A DNA stretch of 28,033 bases from JAQYVL01 sp964578935 (GCA_964578935.1 CAZOEW010000024.1:1-28033), one strand, 5' to 3'. Positions 15,975 to 24,333 are shown, counted from the first letter of the stretch. The notes: generated by a model from the letters alone, not told the origin. A program made the numbers and translations.

Positions 15975-16381
15975 TGATTCTTCATTCTCTCCGCCTGAAG
16001 GGAGATTCTCTCGAGGCCGGCCAGTTTAATCTTATCCAGAACCTCGAAAAGTTTCTGATATGACAGATCCCGATCCGCAAAAAGAAGAACCCCGGGTTCC
16101 TGATGCCCTTCGGCTTTGGTTTTCAGGCTTTGCGTCAAATCGGAAAGACCAACAGGGTTTTTATCGAGATAAACGCTGCCGTCCGCCTTTACCGTTATCG
16201 ATAGCACAAGTTTTTTATCAATCTCCGCGGAAGAGGATATCGGGAGATCGATGGGAAGACCATGATGAACGGCCATGGAAAGCATGGCGTAGATAAAAAA
16301 TACAAGCAGCAGAAAAACAATGTCGATCAGGGGAAGCATTTCAATCCGGGCCTTTCGTTTTGTTTCCAGACAGAGCTTCAT
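15971..16381 (-). CDS. exbD: Biopolymer transport protein ExbD
   Basis: ExbD forms the proton channel of the TonB motor with ExbB. The 136-residue protein has one membrane segment (about 15-36) preceded by the typical cytoplasmic MLPLIDIVFLLLVFF, where Asp20 is the conserved protonatable residue. The periplasmic domain follows and ends in the family-type LDKIKLAGLERISL. Both ends overlap neighbouring genes by 4 bp (ATGA with exbB and tonB), indicating tight translational coupling and balanced expression. Confidence 0.94.
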   Translation of the reverse strand: MKLCLETKRKARIEMLPLIDIVFLLLVFFIYAMLSMAVHHGLPIDLPISSSAEIDKKLVLSITVKADGSVYLDKNPVGLSDLTQSLKTKAEGHQEPGVLLFADRDLSYQKLFEVLDKIKLAGLERISLQAERMKNQ

Positions 16382-17007
16382 GCCGATCCCCCCTGGATTT
16401 GATGCTGAGCCGTAATATTTTTTTCATAAACGATTTCAAGGCTGGTCGCGTATTTTTCAATCGCCAGCGCCGCCCGCTCAACCCGTGCAGTAAAATAGTT
16501 ATACGGGAAAACCGTAAAAATCGCGATCCCAAGCCCGGCCGCGGTGGTGATAAGCGCCTGGGCAATTCCTCCGGTAACCGCTTCCGGATGCTCGATTCCG
16601 GCTCCGAGCATGTCAAAGGACGAAATGATTCCGACAACCGTACCGAAAATTCCCAGGAGCGGGGCCACGGTAATCATGGTATCCAGTACGCCCATAAAAC
16701 GACGCATCTTGCGGATTTCTTCCGCGGCGGCTGATTCCATTGCTTTTACCAGAGAATAATCCCGGTGAAGGATGCCGCTGATGAGTATTCGGATAATATA
16801 ATTTTTTGATCCGGCTGCTTTGTCTCTGACCTGCATCCAGTCTCCCCTGCGGCACGATTCAAGAACCTCATCCACGAGATTCTGGTCATAACGAAGCTGA
16901 ACCGTCAGCCAGAAAAGGATCCGTTCAATGGTAACGGCCAATGCGATGATCGAGCAGAATAGAAGCGGAAACATGACCGGCCCTCCGCTTTCAAAAAATT
17001 CCATCAT
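16378..17007 (-). CDS. exbB: Biopolymer transport protein ExbB (MotA/TolQ/ExbB family)
   Basis: ExbB is the pentameric scaffold of the TonB motor in the inner membrane. Three membrane segments are visible (about 11-33, 113-132 and 145-168) in 209 residues. The TM2 motif APLLGIFGTVVGII and the TM3 stretch AQALITTAAGLGIAI are the family signatures. An AAGGAG 7 bases before the ATG at 17007 supports the start; a second ATG follows at once. It starts 17 bp after the ATPase stop, so the energy module is joined to the ABC transporter genes in one operon. Confidence 0.94.
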   Translation of the reverse strand: MMEFFESGGPVMFPLLFCSIIALAVTIERILFWLTVQLRYDQNLVDEVLESCRRGDWMQVRDKAAGSKNYIIRILISGILHRDYSLVKAMESAAAEEIRKMRRFMGVLDTMITVAPLLGIFGTVVGIISSFDMLGAGIEHPEAVTGGIAQALITTAAGLGIAIFTVFPYNYFTARVERAALAIEKYATSLEIVYEKNITAQHQIQGGSA

Positions 17008-17024
17008 AATCGTACTCCTTCATT

Positions 17025-17819
17025 CTAAACTTTGCTTACAAGTATCACATACGGTTTTCCCGACAGAGGATTTTTCTTGATCAGAACCTCGGTCTGATAA
17101 ACCTCTTCAATGGAAACCCTGGTAATGACCTCTTCCGGAACTCCTTTTCTGTATATACTGCCGCCGCTGCCGTTTAGAAGAACCAGCCTGTCCGAATATT
17201 CACTTGCCAGGTTCAAATCATGAAGCACCATAAGCACGGTCAGCCCCAATTCCCGATTCAACCGTTTGATCAGTTCCAGAATCTGCACCTGATGCGTAAT
17301 ATCGAGATGAGATGTCGGCTCATCCAGCAACAGAAGGTTCGGCTCCTGTACCAGCGCACGGGCGATGGAAGCCAGTTGCCGCTCCCCCCCGCTGATCGCG
17401 CTCATCAGGGAATCTTTCAATTTGAATGTATCGGTCAGCTCCATATATTTCCGTGCCAGGGACATATCGTTTTTGGTTTCAAAAAACTGATATTTTCGAA
17501 AGTAAGGAAGCCTTCCTACAAGAACATACTCTTCGACGGTCATAACGGCGGGTTCAACCGCCTGCGCGACAACAGCGATCTTTCCGGCAAGCTCTTTATG
17601 AGAGATCCTGGCAAGATTTTCCCCCTGAAGAATAATTTCTCCCTTTTCCGGTTTGATAATGTTCGATATTGCCCGAAGAAGTGTTGTCTTTCCGGAACCA
17701 TTCGGCCCGATAATGCTGATGATTTCTCCTTTAAGCGCCTCAAATCCGATATCCCGAAGAATGATCTTTCCATCATAACCGCAAAAAAGGTTATTGATCC
17801 GGAGAATCGTCTCTTTCAT
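17025..17819 (-). CDS. btuD: ABC transporter ATPase for corrinoid uptake (BtuD/FecE type)
   Basis: The ATP-hydrolysing subunit that powers the BtuC permease at the cytoplasmic face. In 264 residues it has Walker A GPNGSGKTT (38-46), the signature ISGGERQ (142-148), Walker B with D-loop LLLLDEPTSHLD (162-173) and the H-loop His200. Sequence alone fits iron-siderophore or corrinoid importers. Corrinoid is chosen because the operon has a cobalamin riboswitch and a CbiZ domain. The ATG overlaps the permease stop (ATGA). Confidence 0.9.
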   Translation of the reverse strand: MKETILRINNLFCGYDGKIILRDIGFEALKGEIISIIGPNGSGKTTLLRAISNIIKPEKGEIILQGENLARISHKELAGKIAVVAQAVEPAVMTVEEYVLVGRLPYFRKYQFFETKNDMSLARKYMELTDTFKLKDSLMSAISGGERQLASIARALVQEPNLLLLDEPTSHLDITHQVQILELIKRLNRELGLTVLMVLHDLNLASEYSDRLVLLNGSGGSIYRKGVPEEVITRVSIEEVYQTEVLIKKNPLSGKPYVILVSKV

Positions 17820-18826
17820 AGTGCAACCCTTTTTCGGCTGAGAACATAAATAAATACGACACCACCGATAATGCCGGTGATAACGCCTACGGGAAGTTCA
17901 AGGGGGGATATCACGGTTCGGGCAAGAACATCACAAAGGGTTAAAAAAGATGCGCCTGCCAGAAATGACCCGATCAGCAGGATGCGGTGATCCGATCCGA
18001 CTGTGAACCGCATAAAATGGGGAACGATAAGGCCCACAAACATGATAATACCGGCTACCGATACGCTCAAGCCGGTTAGAACCGAGGCAATCACAAAAAG
18101 AATTCGTTTTGTCCTGTCAATATTCACACCCAGATGCATCGCCTCTTCTTCGCCCAGCGCAAGGGCATTTAAATCCAGACAGAAAAAATAGGAAAAAAAT
18201 AATCCGGAAAAGGAGCCTACCATGGCGATTTTAATCAGCGTAGTATTCGGCTCATCAAGAGATCCCATGATCCAGAAAACAATGCTTTGCAGATCTTCGC
18301 TGTGGGAGACCGCCATCAAAAGCATGACCAGGGATGAAGAAACAAAACTGATCATAACACCGATCAGCAGCATGCTGTTCGTTTTCAGGGCTCCTGTCCT
18401 CATGCTCAGGGTGTATACCAGCGCGATCACGATCATCGCTCCGAGAAAGCCGGAAAGCGGGTATGCGATTACGCCGAGAACAGCATACCATTTCAAAATA
18501 ATATTCAGGCATACCCCCAGAGAGGCTCCGCCGGATATGCCGAGCGTATACGGCTCCACCAGAGGATTTCGAAACATGCCCTGAAGAAGCGTGCCGGCAA
18601 GGCTCAACGCACCTCCGATCGCGATACCGAGCAAAATCCTTGGCAGGCGTATCCCCAACAGTATATTGTATTCCGCTGTCTTCTTTCCGGACAACAGGAT
18701 GTCCGGAATACTTTTTACGGGTATGCCCGCACTGCCTGTGCAGATGGCAAGAATACAGATGCACAGCAGTATCAGAATAAGTATCAAAAGAACAAAAAAC
18801 CAGTATCGTATTTTATTGTTTTTCAT
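17816..18826 (-). CDS. btuC: ABC transporter permease for corrinoid uptake (BtuC/FecCD family)
   Basis: The inner-membrane permease, 336 residues with about ten membrane helices. The FecCD hallmarks RLPR and QGMFRNPLVEPYTLGISGG lie in the first third, and the loop that contacts the ATPase lies near residues 205-235. The reading frame is open up to 18907, but the ATG at 18826 is clearly the start: it overlaps the btuF stop as ATGA, and the protein then begins with MKNNKIRYWF directly before the first membrane helix. It works as a dimer with two BtuD subunits and receives corrinoid from a BtuF-type protein. Confidence 0.92.
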   Translation of the reverse strand: MKNNKIRYWFFVLLILILILLCICILAICTGSAGIPVKSIPDILLSGKKTAEYNILLGIRLPRILLGIAIGGALSLAGTLLQGMFRNPLVEPYTLGISGGASLGVCLNIILKWYAVLGVIAYPLSGFLGAMIVIALVYTLSMRTGALKTNSMLLIGVMISFVSSSLVMLLMAVSHSEDLQSIVFWIMGSLDEPNTTLIKIAMVGSFSGLFFSYFFCLDLNALALGEEEAMHLGVNIDRTKRILFVIASVLTGLSVSVAGIIMFVGLIVPHFMRFTVGSDHRILLIGSFLAGASFLTLCDVLARTVISPLELPVGVITGIIGGVVFIYVLSRKRVAL

Positions 18827-19713
18827 TCCGTTAAACCGATATCCGGGTGAAGCAATTTCGCGATTTCCTTTACCGCCTTGGCAAATGAAACCGGCGTGGG
18901 ACTGCATATAATATCCGGATCCAGAATATAAATTTCGTTGTTCCGGGAAGCATTGATTGATTTAAATTTCATCCAGACGGCCTTTTCGTTTTCTCCGGCG
19001 GTTCTTGCAGATCCCATGGTCGCAATAAAAATCACATCCGGATTTTCCTGCAGCACTTTTTCCCGGCTGTATACGCCCGACCTTTCGTTCGATGCAATGT
19101 TCTCCCCCCCGGCAAGCTCAATATATTCATTGATAAAGGTTTCTTTCACGGCTGTATGAAGCGGCTTGATGCCGATCTGAATGAAAACTCTCTTCTTCGG
19201 AAGGTTACGGGTTTTCGCGATGACGGCATCAACTTCTTTTCGGGTGTCCGCGACGATCTGTTTCGCTTTCTCCTCCTTACCCAAAACCCTCCCGAGCTTC
19301 AGGGTCATCCGGCACATTTCAGAAAAAGTTTTTGAATTTTCAAATTTGACAACCCGTATCCCCAGACTTTCCAACGTATTGATCTGCTTTTGTTTCGTAA
19401 GCGCATTTGCCAGCACCAGATCGGGGTTCAAACTGATGATCTTCTCGACATTCATCTGAGTGACCGTGCCGATCTTTTCTTTGAGATCGGCATCCGGAGG
19501 AAAGACACAATAGGTTGTGTCGGCAATAAGCTGTTTGTCTGCGCCGAGAAGGTAGATCGTTTCCGTAAGGATCGGACCGAGAGAAACGATTCTCTCTGGA
19601 ATCGGAAAAGACTCGCCTCCAGCAGGAGCCGGCAAGACAGCACAGGCAAAAGCAACCGTGAAAAATGAAATCAGGATAACCTGTTTTATTCTGAATAAAA
19701 AATATATTTTCAT
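18823..19713 (-). CDS. btuF: Periplasmic corrinoid-binding protein (BtuF-like)
   Basis: The substrate-binding component, 296 residues from the ATG at 19713. A signal peptide (about 1-33) is followed by a class III periplasmic-binding domain (about 38-285) with the typical opening RIVSLGPILTETIYLLGA and the ISLNPDLVLA motif. Four codons upstream an in-frame TTG exists but is less likely. Its stop overlaps btuC. It is one of two binding domains in the operon, the other being fused to CbiZ. This one, coupled directly to the permease, probably delivers the final substrate to the importer. A candidate promoter lies just upstream. Confidence 0.88.
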   Translation of the reverse strand: MKIYFLFRIKQVILISFFTVAFACAVLPAPAGGESFPIPERIVSLGPILTETIYLLGADKQLIADTTYCVFPPDADLKEKIGTVTQMNVEKIISLNPDLVLANALTKQKQINTLESLGIRVVKFENSKTFSEMCRMTLKLGRVLGKEEKAKQIVADTRKEVDAVIAKTRNLPKKRVFIQIGIKPLHTAVKETFINEYIELAGGENIASNERSGVYSREKVLQENPDVIFIATMGSARTAGENEKAVWMKFKSINASRNNEIYILDPDIICSPTPVSFAKAVKEIAKLLHPDIGLTE

Positions 19714-19733
19714 AACCGCACACAACCCCGATT

Positions 19734-19762
19734 ATTGTATTGAACCGGATGTTCATCATCAA
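19734..19762 (-). promoter_or_regulatory. Candidate internal promoter before btuF
   Basis: On the - strand TTGATG (19762-19757) and TACAAT (19739-19734) are separated by exactly 17 bases, with four and five of six consensus matches. It lies in the 189-bp gap after the fusion gene, the largest gap inside the operon, and would start transcription about 14 bases before the btuF ATG. If active, it would let btuF-btuC-btuD and exbB-exbD-tonB be expressed independently of the riboswitch. Confidence 0.38.
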
Positions 19763-19902
19763 GAAAATTCTCATTCCGGCTCGTTTTTTCGCACACCCTG
19801 AGACCCGTTGAACCCGTATTGGAAAAATAGGAAAATATTTTCAACATTCTGTTTTCGTATCCGGTAATGAAATTGAGCCAGTAAAAACCGTAAAAATATT
19901 GT

Positions 19903-21912
19903 CTATTTTTTCCCCCGATAATAGACTCCGTTGCAGATTGCATTCAGGGAAATTCCGATTACACGCGGCATATTTTCCGTCCGCGCAATCTCTCTGATTT
20001 CATCGATCTCCTGCTCCGCGATCTCCTCTGCGACGGTTTTAGCCCATTCATGATATTGCCCAAGGTCTTCCACCAGTCCCTTTTCATAGTCATCACTCAA
20101 CGCGAGCGAAGACTGGATAAAGCCCGCGTATCGGGGATGAAGCAGTATGGCTTCAACCGCTCCGGTAAAATCGCTTCTGTCACGCCCGCAGTCGCATATT
20201 TCATTTGAAACAAGGCCATATATCGTTATGTTTCTCTCTTTCAACCGCTGAAAAATATTCCTTGAAGCAGTTAATCCGTTCTGCATCCTGACTGCTTTCT
20301 GAACGCCGTCATAAACACTGCGCGCGATCAGTTCGCCAAGCTTTGTATGCCCTCCGGCATTATCCAATTGAACACCCGCGCCTTCCACGACGATGATATT
20401 GTCGGTACCCGTGCCGGTTGCCCGATATGCCCCCTCATGATAACTGCTCCGGATATCCATATCCAGAAGTGCCGAAGTCTTGGCCTCGGTTGCCGATATA
20501 ATGGCCCGTGCCATGGCACGCGGGGTCAACTTCATGTTTGTCATGATAATCATGTTGATGGTTCCCGGCTCATAAAATGAGCCCTGATCTTTCGCCATCC
20601 TCATGGCATTTGATTCCACACCTGCGGTAACCAGTGCGTATACCACCAACTCCTTGAACGTTACATTCGTTATGGCGAGGTTATCCATGTCGGCGGCGGT
20701 AAAAAGAAAACAGGCATCTTTTTCAGATTTTTGAAGAACATCATACACACGTTTTTGATGGCCTTTCAATCCTCCCTGGTGTCCTACCGCCCAATATTGG
20801 GGAGATGAATAGTGGTTCCCGACCGTATTGATGTTCCGGCGCTGCCCTTCGAGGGTTGAGATCACGGACATGGATTCTCTGAAGTCGATAATCAGCGTCT
20901 TATTGATAAAATCAAAAATCCGGCTGTGTACAATTCGAATATCTTTTACAAAATCGAGATCGACGGAAAGGTTTTCGGTCTTGAAGACATCTTCCCTGAA
21001 AAAACGATTTTCCGCTTTGGAAAATTCATCCCCATAGGTTCGCGCCGCAAGCCATGAAACAAAATATCCCGTATTGGTGGATGCCCGGCAGGTAAGGTCA
21101 CAGGGGAAGTAATAAATGCTGCCGGTTTTTACAGCCTCCACATCTTTCCATCCAGGCTGACTGAAAAATTTTTCAGCCGTCTTTTGGTCCCCGCCGCATC
21201 CATAGATAACCTGGGGATTAAACCGGAGCCATTCTTCTTTTGTGACCTCGATGATCTCTCCGTTTCTTTCAAAATTATGAGATATTCCGCCGGCCGCCCG
21301 AATCATTTCATTCTGGAAAGAATCGATTCCAGGCGTCATCACCTTTTCCCGTCCCATCAGACGGATCACTCTCTTTCGGTTCTCTTTTGGAATGATAGAG
21401 GTTTTTTTTGATATGAGGTCGAGATCACGCTGAATCTGCCCGACCACGCCGGCTGCCGCTTCTTTCCGGTTAAAAATTTTTCCAAGCAGCTGAATATTTT
21501 CAAAGCTGTCGGAAATGGAAGATGTTTTAAACGCTACCAGAATACACTCCTTTTCCGCAAATCTTTCCATTACCTTTTCATGGATATCATCCACCACAAT
21601 CAAATCCGGCTGAATTTTCTCGATGGCGGACAGGGAAGGCTCAAAAAAACCGCCTACAATAACCATATCGGAAGCACCAGAAGGATAACTACTGTGACAG
21701 GTCATCCCTTTTACGGAATTACCGGCACCGATCTTAAAAAGAACCTCGGTTACGGATGGCACAAGAGATACGACCCGCCTGGGTTCTCGCTGGAGTGTTA
21801 CCGGGTTGCCCCTTGCATCTGTAAATGTCACGGGAAAAGAAAAGCAGGAAGCCGGAACAATAATCCACAGAAAAAAACATATTTTCAGCATGTTAACAAT
21901 CATTTTATTCAT
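19903..21912 (-). CDS. cbiZ: Secreted BtuF-CbiZ fusion: corrinoid-binding domain plus adenosylcobinamide amidohydrolase
   Basis: A 669-residue two-domain protein. A signal peptide (about 1-25, hydrophobic core ICFFLWIIVPA) is followed by a BtuF-type periplasmic-binding domain (about 45-295, opening RRVVSLVPSVTEVLFKIGAG). A linker leads to a CbiZ/DUF105 domain (about 335-545) with the family segments TNVTFKELVVYALVTAGVE, ATGTGTDNIIVVEGAG and GGHTKLGELIARSV, then a helical tail of about 120 residues. CbiZ cleaves the amide joining the aminopropanol arm to the corrin ring, converting cobinamide (or a cobamide) to cobyric acid for rebuilding. Characterised CbiZ enzymes are cytoplasmic; here export is predicted. 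The ATG at 21912 is preferred over a TTG six bases upstream because AAGGA precedes it by 7 bases. It lies between btuB and btuF in the riboswitch operon. Confidence 0.88.
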   Translation of the reverse strand: MNKMIVNMLKICFFLWIIVPASCFSFPVTFTDARGNPVTLQREPRRVVSLVPSVTEVLFKIGAGNSVKGMTCHSSYPSGASDMVIVGGFFEPSLSAIEKIQPDLIVVDDIHEKVMERFAEKECILVAFKTSSISDSFENIQLLGKIFNRKEAAAGVVGQIQRDLDLISKKTSIIPKENRKRVIRLMGREKVMTPGIDSFQNEMIRAAGGISHNFERNGEIIEVTKEEWLRFNPQVIYGCGGDQKTAEKFFSQPGWKDVEAVKTGSIYYFPCDLTCRASTNTGYFVSWLAARTYGDEFSKAENRFFREDVFKTENLSVDLDFVKDIRIVHSRIFDFINKTLIIDFRESMSVISTLEGQRRNINTVGNHYSSPQYWAVGHQGGLKGHQKRVYDVLQKSEKDACFLFTAADMDNLAITNVTFKELVVYALVTAGVESNAMRMAKDQGSFYEPGTINMIIMTNMKLTPRAMARAIISATEAKTSALLDMDIRSSYHEGAYRATGTGTDNIIVVEGAGVQLDNAGGHTKLGELIARSVYDGVQKAVRMQNGLTASRNIFQRLKERNITIYGLVSNEICDCGRDRSDFTGAVEAILLHPRYAGFIQSSLALSDDYEKGLVEDLGQYHEWAKTVAEEIAEQEIDEIREIARTENMPRVIGISLNAICNGVYYRGKK

Positions 21913-21991
21913 GGGCAAATCCTTCAGGGGTTATGGCTGTTGTCACATAGATATAGCCGGAACCATGGTGATCAATCAAAATCGATTAAAA

Positions 21992-23980
21992 TCAATAATC
22001 ATACCTCAAACCCAAAAAGAAACTTCGGCCGGGCATGGGATACCCTTTTGCATAACTGTAATTTTCATCAAACAGGTTCCGGATCTCTCCTTTCAATGAA
22101 AGCCCTCCCAGCCTGTCAACTTTTATAAGCCGCTTGTTGATCGTCAAATCCGCTACCGTGAAGCTTTCCTTTGTTACTTCCGGATAGGGGTATGCGCTTT
22201 CGTAATCGGTTACCGTCATCTCCCCGGTATAGGCAAAATTCAATTTTGCCGAAAACCCGTCATAATCTGAAATGGAGATTCCGTAAGACGCATTCATATC
22301 GGATGTTTCCAGCAGATCTTTATTGGTTTCCTCATCCGTATAACGCAGCATATAAACAATACTGACATACGGTTTCACTTCATATTTCCAGTTCAGGCGT
22401 GATCCGACATCATAGGAAAAGGCCCCCTCAATGCCTTCAAGAGTAGCTCTTCCCAGGTTTTCCCATGTCATTTCATTGATCCCGGGACCCGGGGTTGTTT
22501 CGATTTTATCTTTAAAATTGGTATAAAAATAGGTCAGTGATGAATTGAGCGGCCCTTTGGAATAATCAACACCAAGATCGTATGTCTGGCTTTTTTCCGG
22601 TTTCAAGTCCGGATTTCCGACATACCGGGTCGAAGCCGGCATATAGTCATAGGCAAGTTCTTTGGCGGACGGAACGGAAAATGCCTCTCCGTAATTCGCC
22701 CTTATTTTGAGACTGTCGGATATCAGATACGCTGCCCCGAACCTCGGTGAAACGTTGTCAAGGGATTCTGTGTTACCGGCAGGCTCGATCACCTTTACCG
22801 TAAAATCATCGTACCGGAGCCCGCCGGAAAGAATCATCCGCTGGCTGAACAATTTTTGTTTGCCAAAGGCAAAAAAGGCGAGGTTGTCGTACTCTGATTG
22901 TTGAGGAGCGTAATCGCCCTTGATGTCATAGTGCGCCCAGTCACTTCCCGCGGTAATGGTTGTATTCTGCAAATGGATCGATCCCTGGGCCTGCCCCCCT
23001 TTCTGGTCTGTTTCACTCGAGGTCGGAACACCATCATCATATCCGTCAGGATCGCTTTCCACTGGATCAAAGTTTGTTTCCTCATCACTGGACTGAAAAT
23101 ATTTCATCTTCCAGGAAAACCGGTCGCTCGACGTAGCCCCCTCATAATCGATTTCAAAGGAATCAAAACCCGACTCCTTAAAATCATCCAGATCCTGCTG
23201 GCTCTTGTATCCCGGCAAACCAACGCGGTCTGCATCAAAATTGCTGTACATCAGGCCGATTCTGTTTTTTGGAAAAAACTCAAACCCCGCATTCAAATTC
23301 ACATCCTGCTTTTTATCATAGCCGGTGTTGTGATAAAGATCGCCATCTCCGGTTACATAGTCATTCATGGTCGATTGGGTAAAACCTGCCGAAAAGTCAA
23401 ATTTTTTTACCTTTCCGGCAAAGCCCGCACTGGCTTCATCATACCCGTGGCTTCCGGAAAGGCCTTCCATAAAAATCTCCGGCTCTTCTGTTCCGCGCCG
23501 GGTAATAACATTCACAACGCCCCCCATGGCCGCGGAACCATATTGTACAGATGCAGGTCCTCGGATGATCTCAACGCGTTCAATGTTTTTGGTGATAATT
23601 TTGGCTGCATTGCCGGTTCCGGCTCTTCGGCCGTTTACGGTGATCAGCACATGCCCCTGAACCTCATCACCGAATGTATCTGTCCGAAATCCCCGAATGC
23701 CGATCACATTGCTTGTTCCGGGATATTTCTTGGAATAGCCCACACCATTTTCAGTGAGCAGTTCCCCAAGATCCTTTGCCGAAGAGGCTTGAATCATTTC
23801 CTTATCGATAACCGTTACATTGGCGGCAAGTTCTTTCTTTTTTTCCTCTATCCTGCCGGCGGTGACAACGACCTCATCCAGTTCAGTAATATCTGTTTTT
23901 TTTTTGGTATTTTCCTCTGCGGCGCTGATGCCTGTCGACAGGATAATCATCAGTAAAAGCATAAAAAATCTTTTTTTCAT
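21992..23980 (-). CDS. btuB: TonB-dependent outer-membrane corrinoid receptor (BtuB-like)
   Basis: A 662-residue outer-membrane receptor. A signal peptide (about 1-20) is followed by the TonB box DEVVVTA (35-41), the plug domain (about 50-165, with IRGPASVQYGSAAMGGVVNVIT) and a 22-strand barrel to the C-terminus, which ends in alternating aromatic residues (FFLGLRYDY) as needed for Bam-dependent assembly. The cobalamin riboswitch directly upstream and the cbiZ, btuFCD and tonB genes downstream identify the substrate as a corrinoid. It is the first gene of the operon. A purine-rich AAGGGGAAG precedes the ATG. Its ligand could be complete cobamides, cobinamide or both. Confidence 0.92.
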   Translation of the reverse strand: MKKRFFMLLLMIILSTGISAAEENTKKKTDITELDEVVVTAGRIEEKKKELAANVTVIDKEMIQASSAKDLGELLTENGVGYSKKYPGTSNVIGIRGFRTDTFGDEVQGHVLITVNGRRAGTGNAAKIITKNIERVEIIRGPASVQYGSAAMGGVVNVITRRGTEEPEIFMEGLSGSHGYDEASAGFAGKVKKFDFSAGFTQSTMNDYVTGDGDLYHNTGYDKKQDVNLNAGFEFFPKNRIGLMYSNFDADRVGLPGYKSQQDLDDFKESGFDSFEIDYEGATSSDRFSWKMKYFQSSDEETNFDPVESDPDGYDDGVPTSSETDQKGGQAQGSIHLQNTTITAGSDWAHYDIKGDYAPQQSEYDNLAFFAFGKQKLFSQRMILSGGLRYDDFTVKVIEPAGNTESLDNVSPRFGAAYLISDSLKIRANYGEAFSVPSAKELAYDYMPASTRYVGNPDLKPEKSQTYDLGVDYSKGPLNSSLTYFYTNFKDKIETTPGPGINEMTWENLGRATLEGIEGAFSYDVGSRLNWKYEVKPYVSIVYMLRYTDEETNKDLLETSDMNASYGISISDYDGFSAKLNFAYTGEMTVTDYESAYPYPEVTKESFTVADLTINKRLIKVDRLGGLSLKGEIRNLFDENYSYAKGYPMPGRSFFLGLRYDY

Positions 23981-24027
23981 CTGCTTCCCCTTCCCTAAAA
24001 AAAGTAAAATTCAGGGTCCGAAGAAAT

Positions 24028-24067
24028 AAAAAAACCCCGGACCGATAAAATCAATCGATCCAGGGTT
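24028..24067 (-). terminator. Intrinsic terminator between riboswitch and btuB
   Basis: On the - strand a 14-bp stem (24067-24054 with 24046-24033, two U-G wobbles, 7-base loop) is followed by a run of seven T (24034-24028). It lies after the aptamer and before the btuB start, so it is the likely expression platform: B12 bound means termination, B12 absent means read-through into the whole uptake operon. Confidence 0.82.
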
Positions 24068-24128
24068 TCCCTTTTTTATCCTCAAGATCTTTCAGGCGCT
24101 CTCTTGGCCACGGAGAATTCGCCGCTTA

Positions 24129-24294
24129 TTCAGGCAGGTCTTCTGACTTTTGGATCATTCAAATCACCGCGCCTTCCCATCGGCTTGCTAACCGGCAGTG
24201 GCAGAATGCGGCTTTTGTCCCCAATCACAGCGGCGGGCCCGTCCCGGATTTAAACCGGGTTCCCTGTTAAGTCCCAAAACCGGGACACCTGAAT
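24129..24294 (-). ncRNA. Cobalamin (B12) riboswitch aptamer
   Basis: The conserved elements appear in order on the - strand: a 5' P1 strand ATTCAGG (24294-24288), AACAGGGAA (24268-24260), GCCACUG (24202-24196), the GGGAAGGC segment, and the B12 box as GTCAGAAGACCTGCC (24148-24134), one of the strongest signatures of this class. The 3' P1 strand CCTGAAT (24135-24129) is an exact complement of the 5' strand. It lies about 150 bases upstream of btuB and is followed by a terminator, so adenosylcobalamin or a related corrinoid should repress the operon. Confidence 0.93.
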
Positions 24295-24304
24295 AGAATG
24301 AAAT

Positions 24305-24333
24305 TGTCTATTGAAATACACAGAAAAAGTCAA
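24305..24333 (-). promoter_or_regulatory. Promoter of the corrinoid-uptake operon
   Basis: On the - strand TTGACT (24333-24328) lies 17 bases before TAGACA (24310-24305). The -35 matches five of six and the -10 three of six positions. The predicted transcription start near 24298 falls only a few bases before the first paired base of the riboswitch, which supports the call despite the weak -10. Confidence 0.5.

Noticed and set aside
18827..18907. N-terminal extension of btuC up to 18907
   Set aside because: The 27 extra codons lie inside btuF, look non-homologous, and the ATGA overlap at 18823-18826 marks the true start.
19710..19943. 77-codon - strand frame spanning the gap before btuF
   Set aside because: It overlaps the end of the fusion gene in another frame and has no SD or recognisable domain. 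The gap is better read as an intergenic region with a possible promoter.
22898..23956. 352-codon open frame on the + strand, antisense to btuB
   Set aside because: It lies wholly inside the well-supported receptor gene, shows no family motif and has no credible start signal. Long antisense frames are common opposite such genes.
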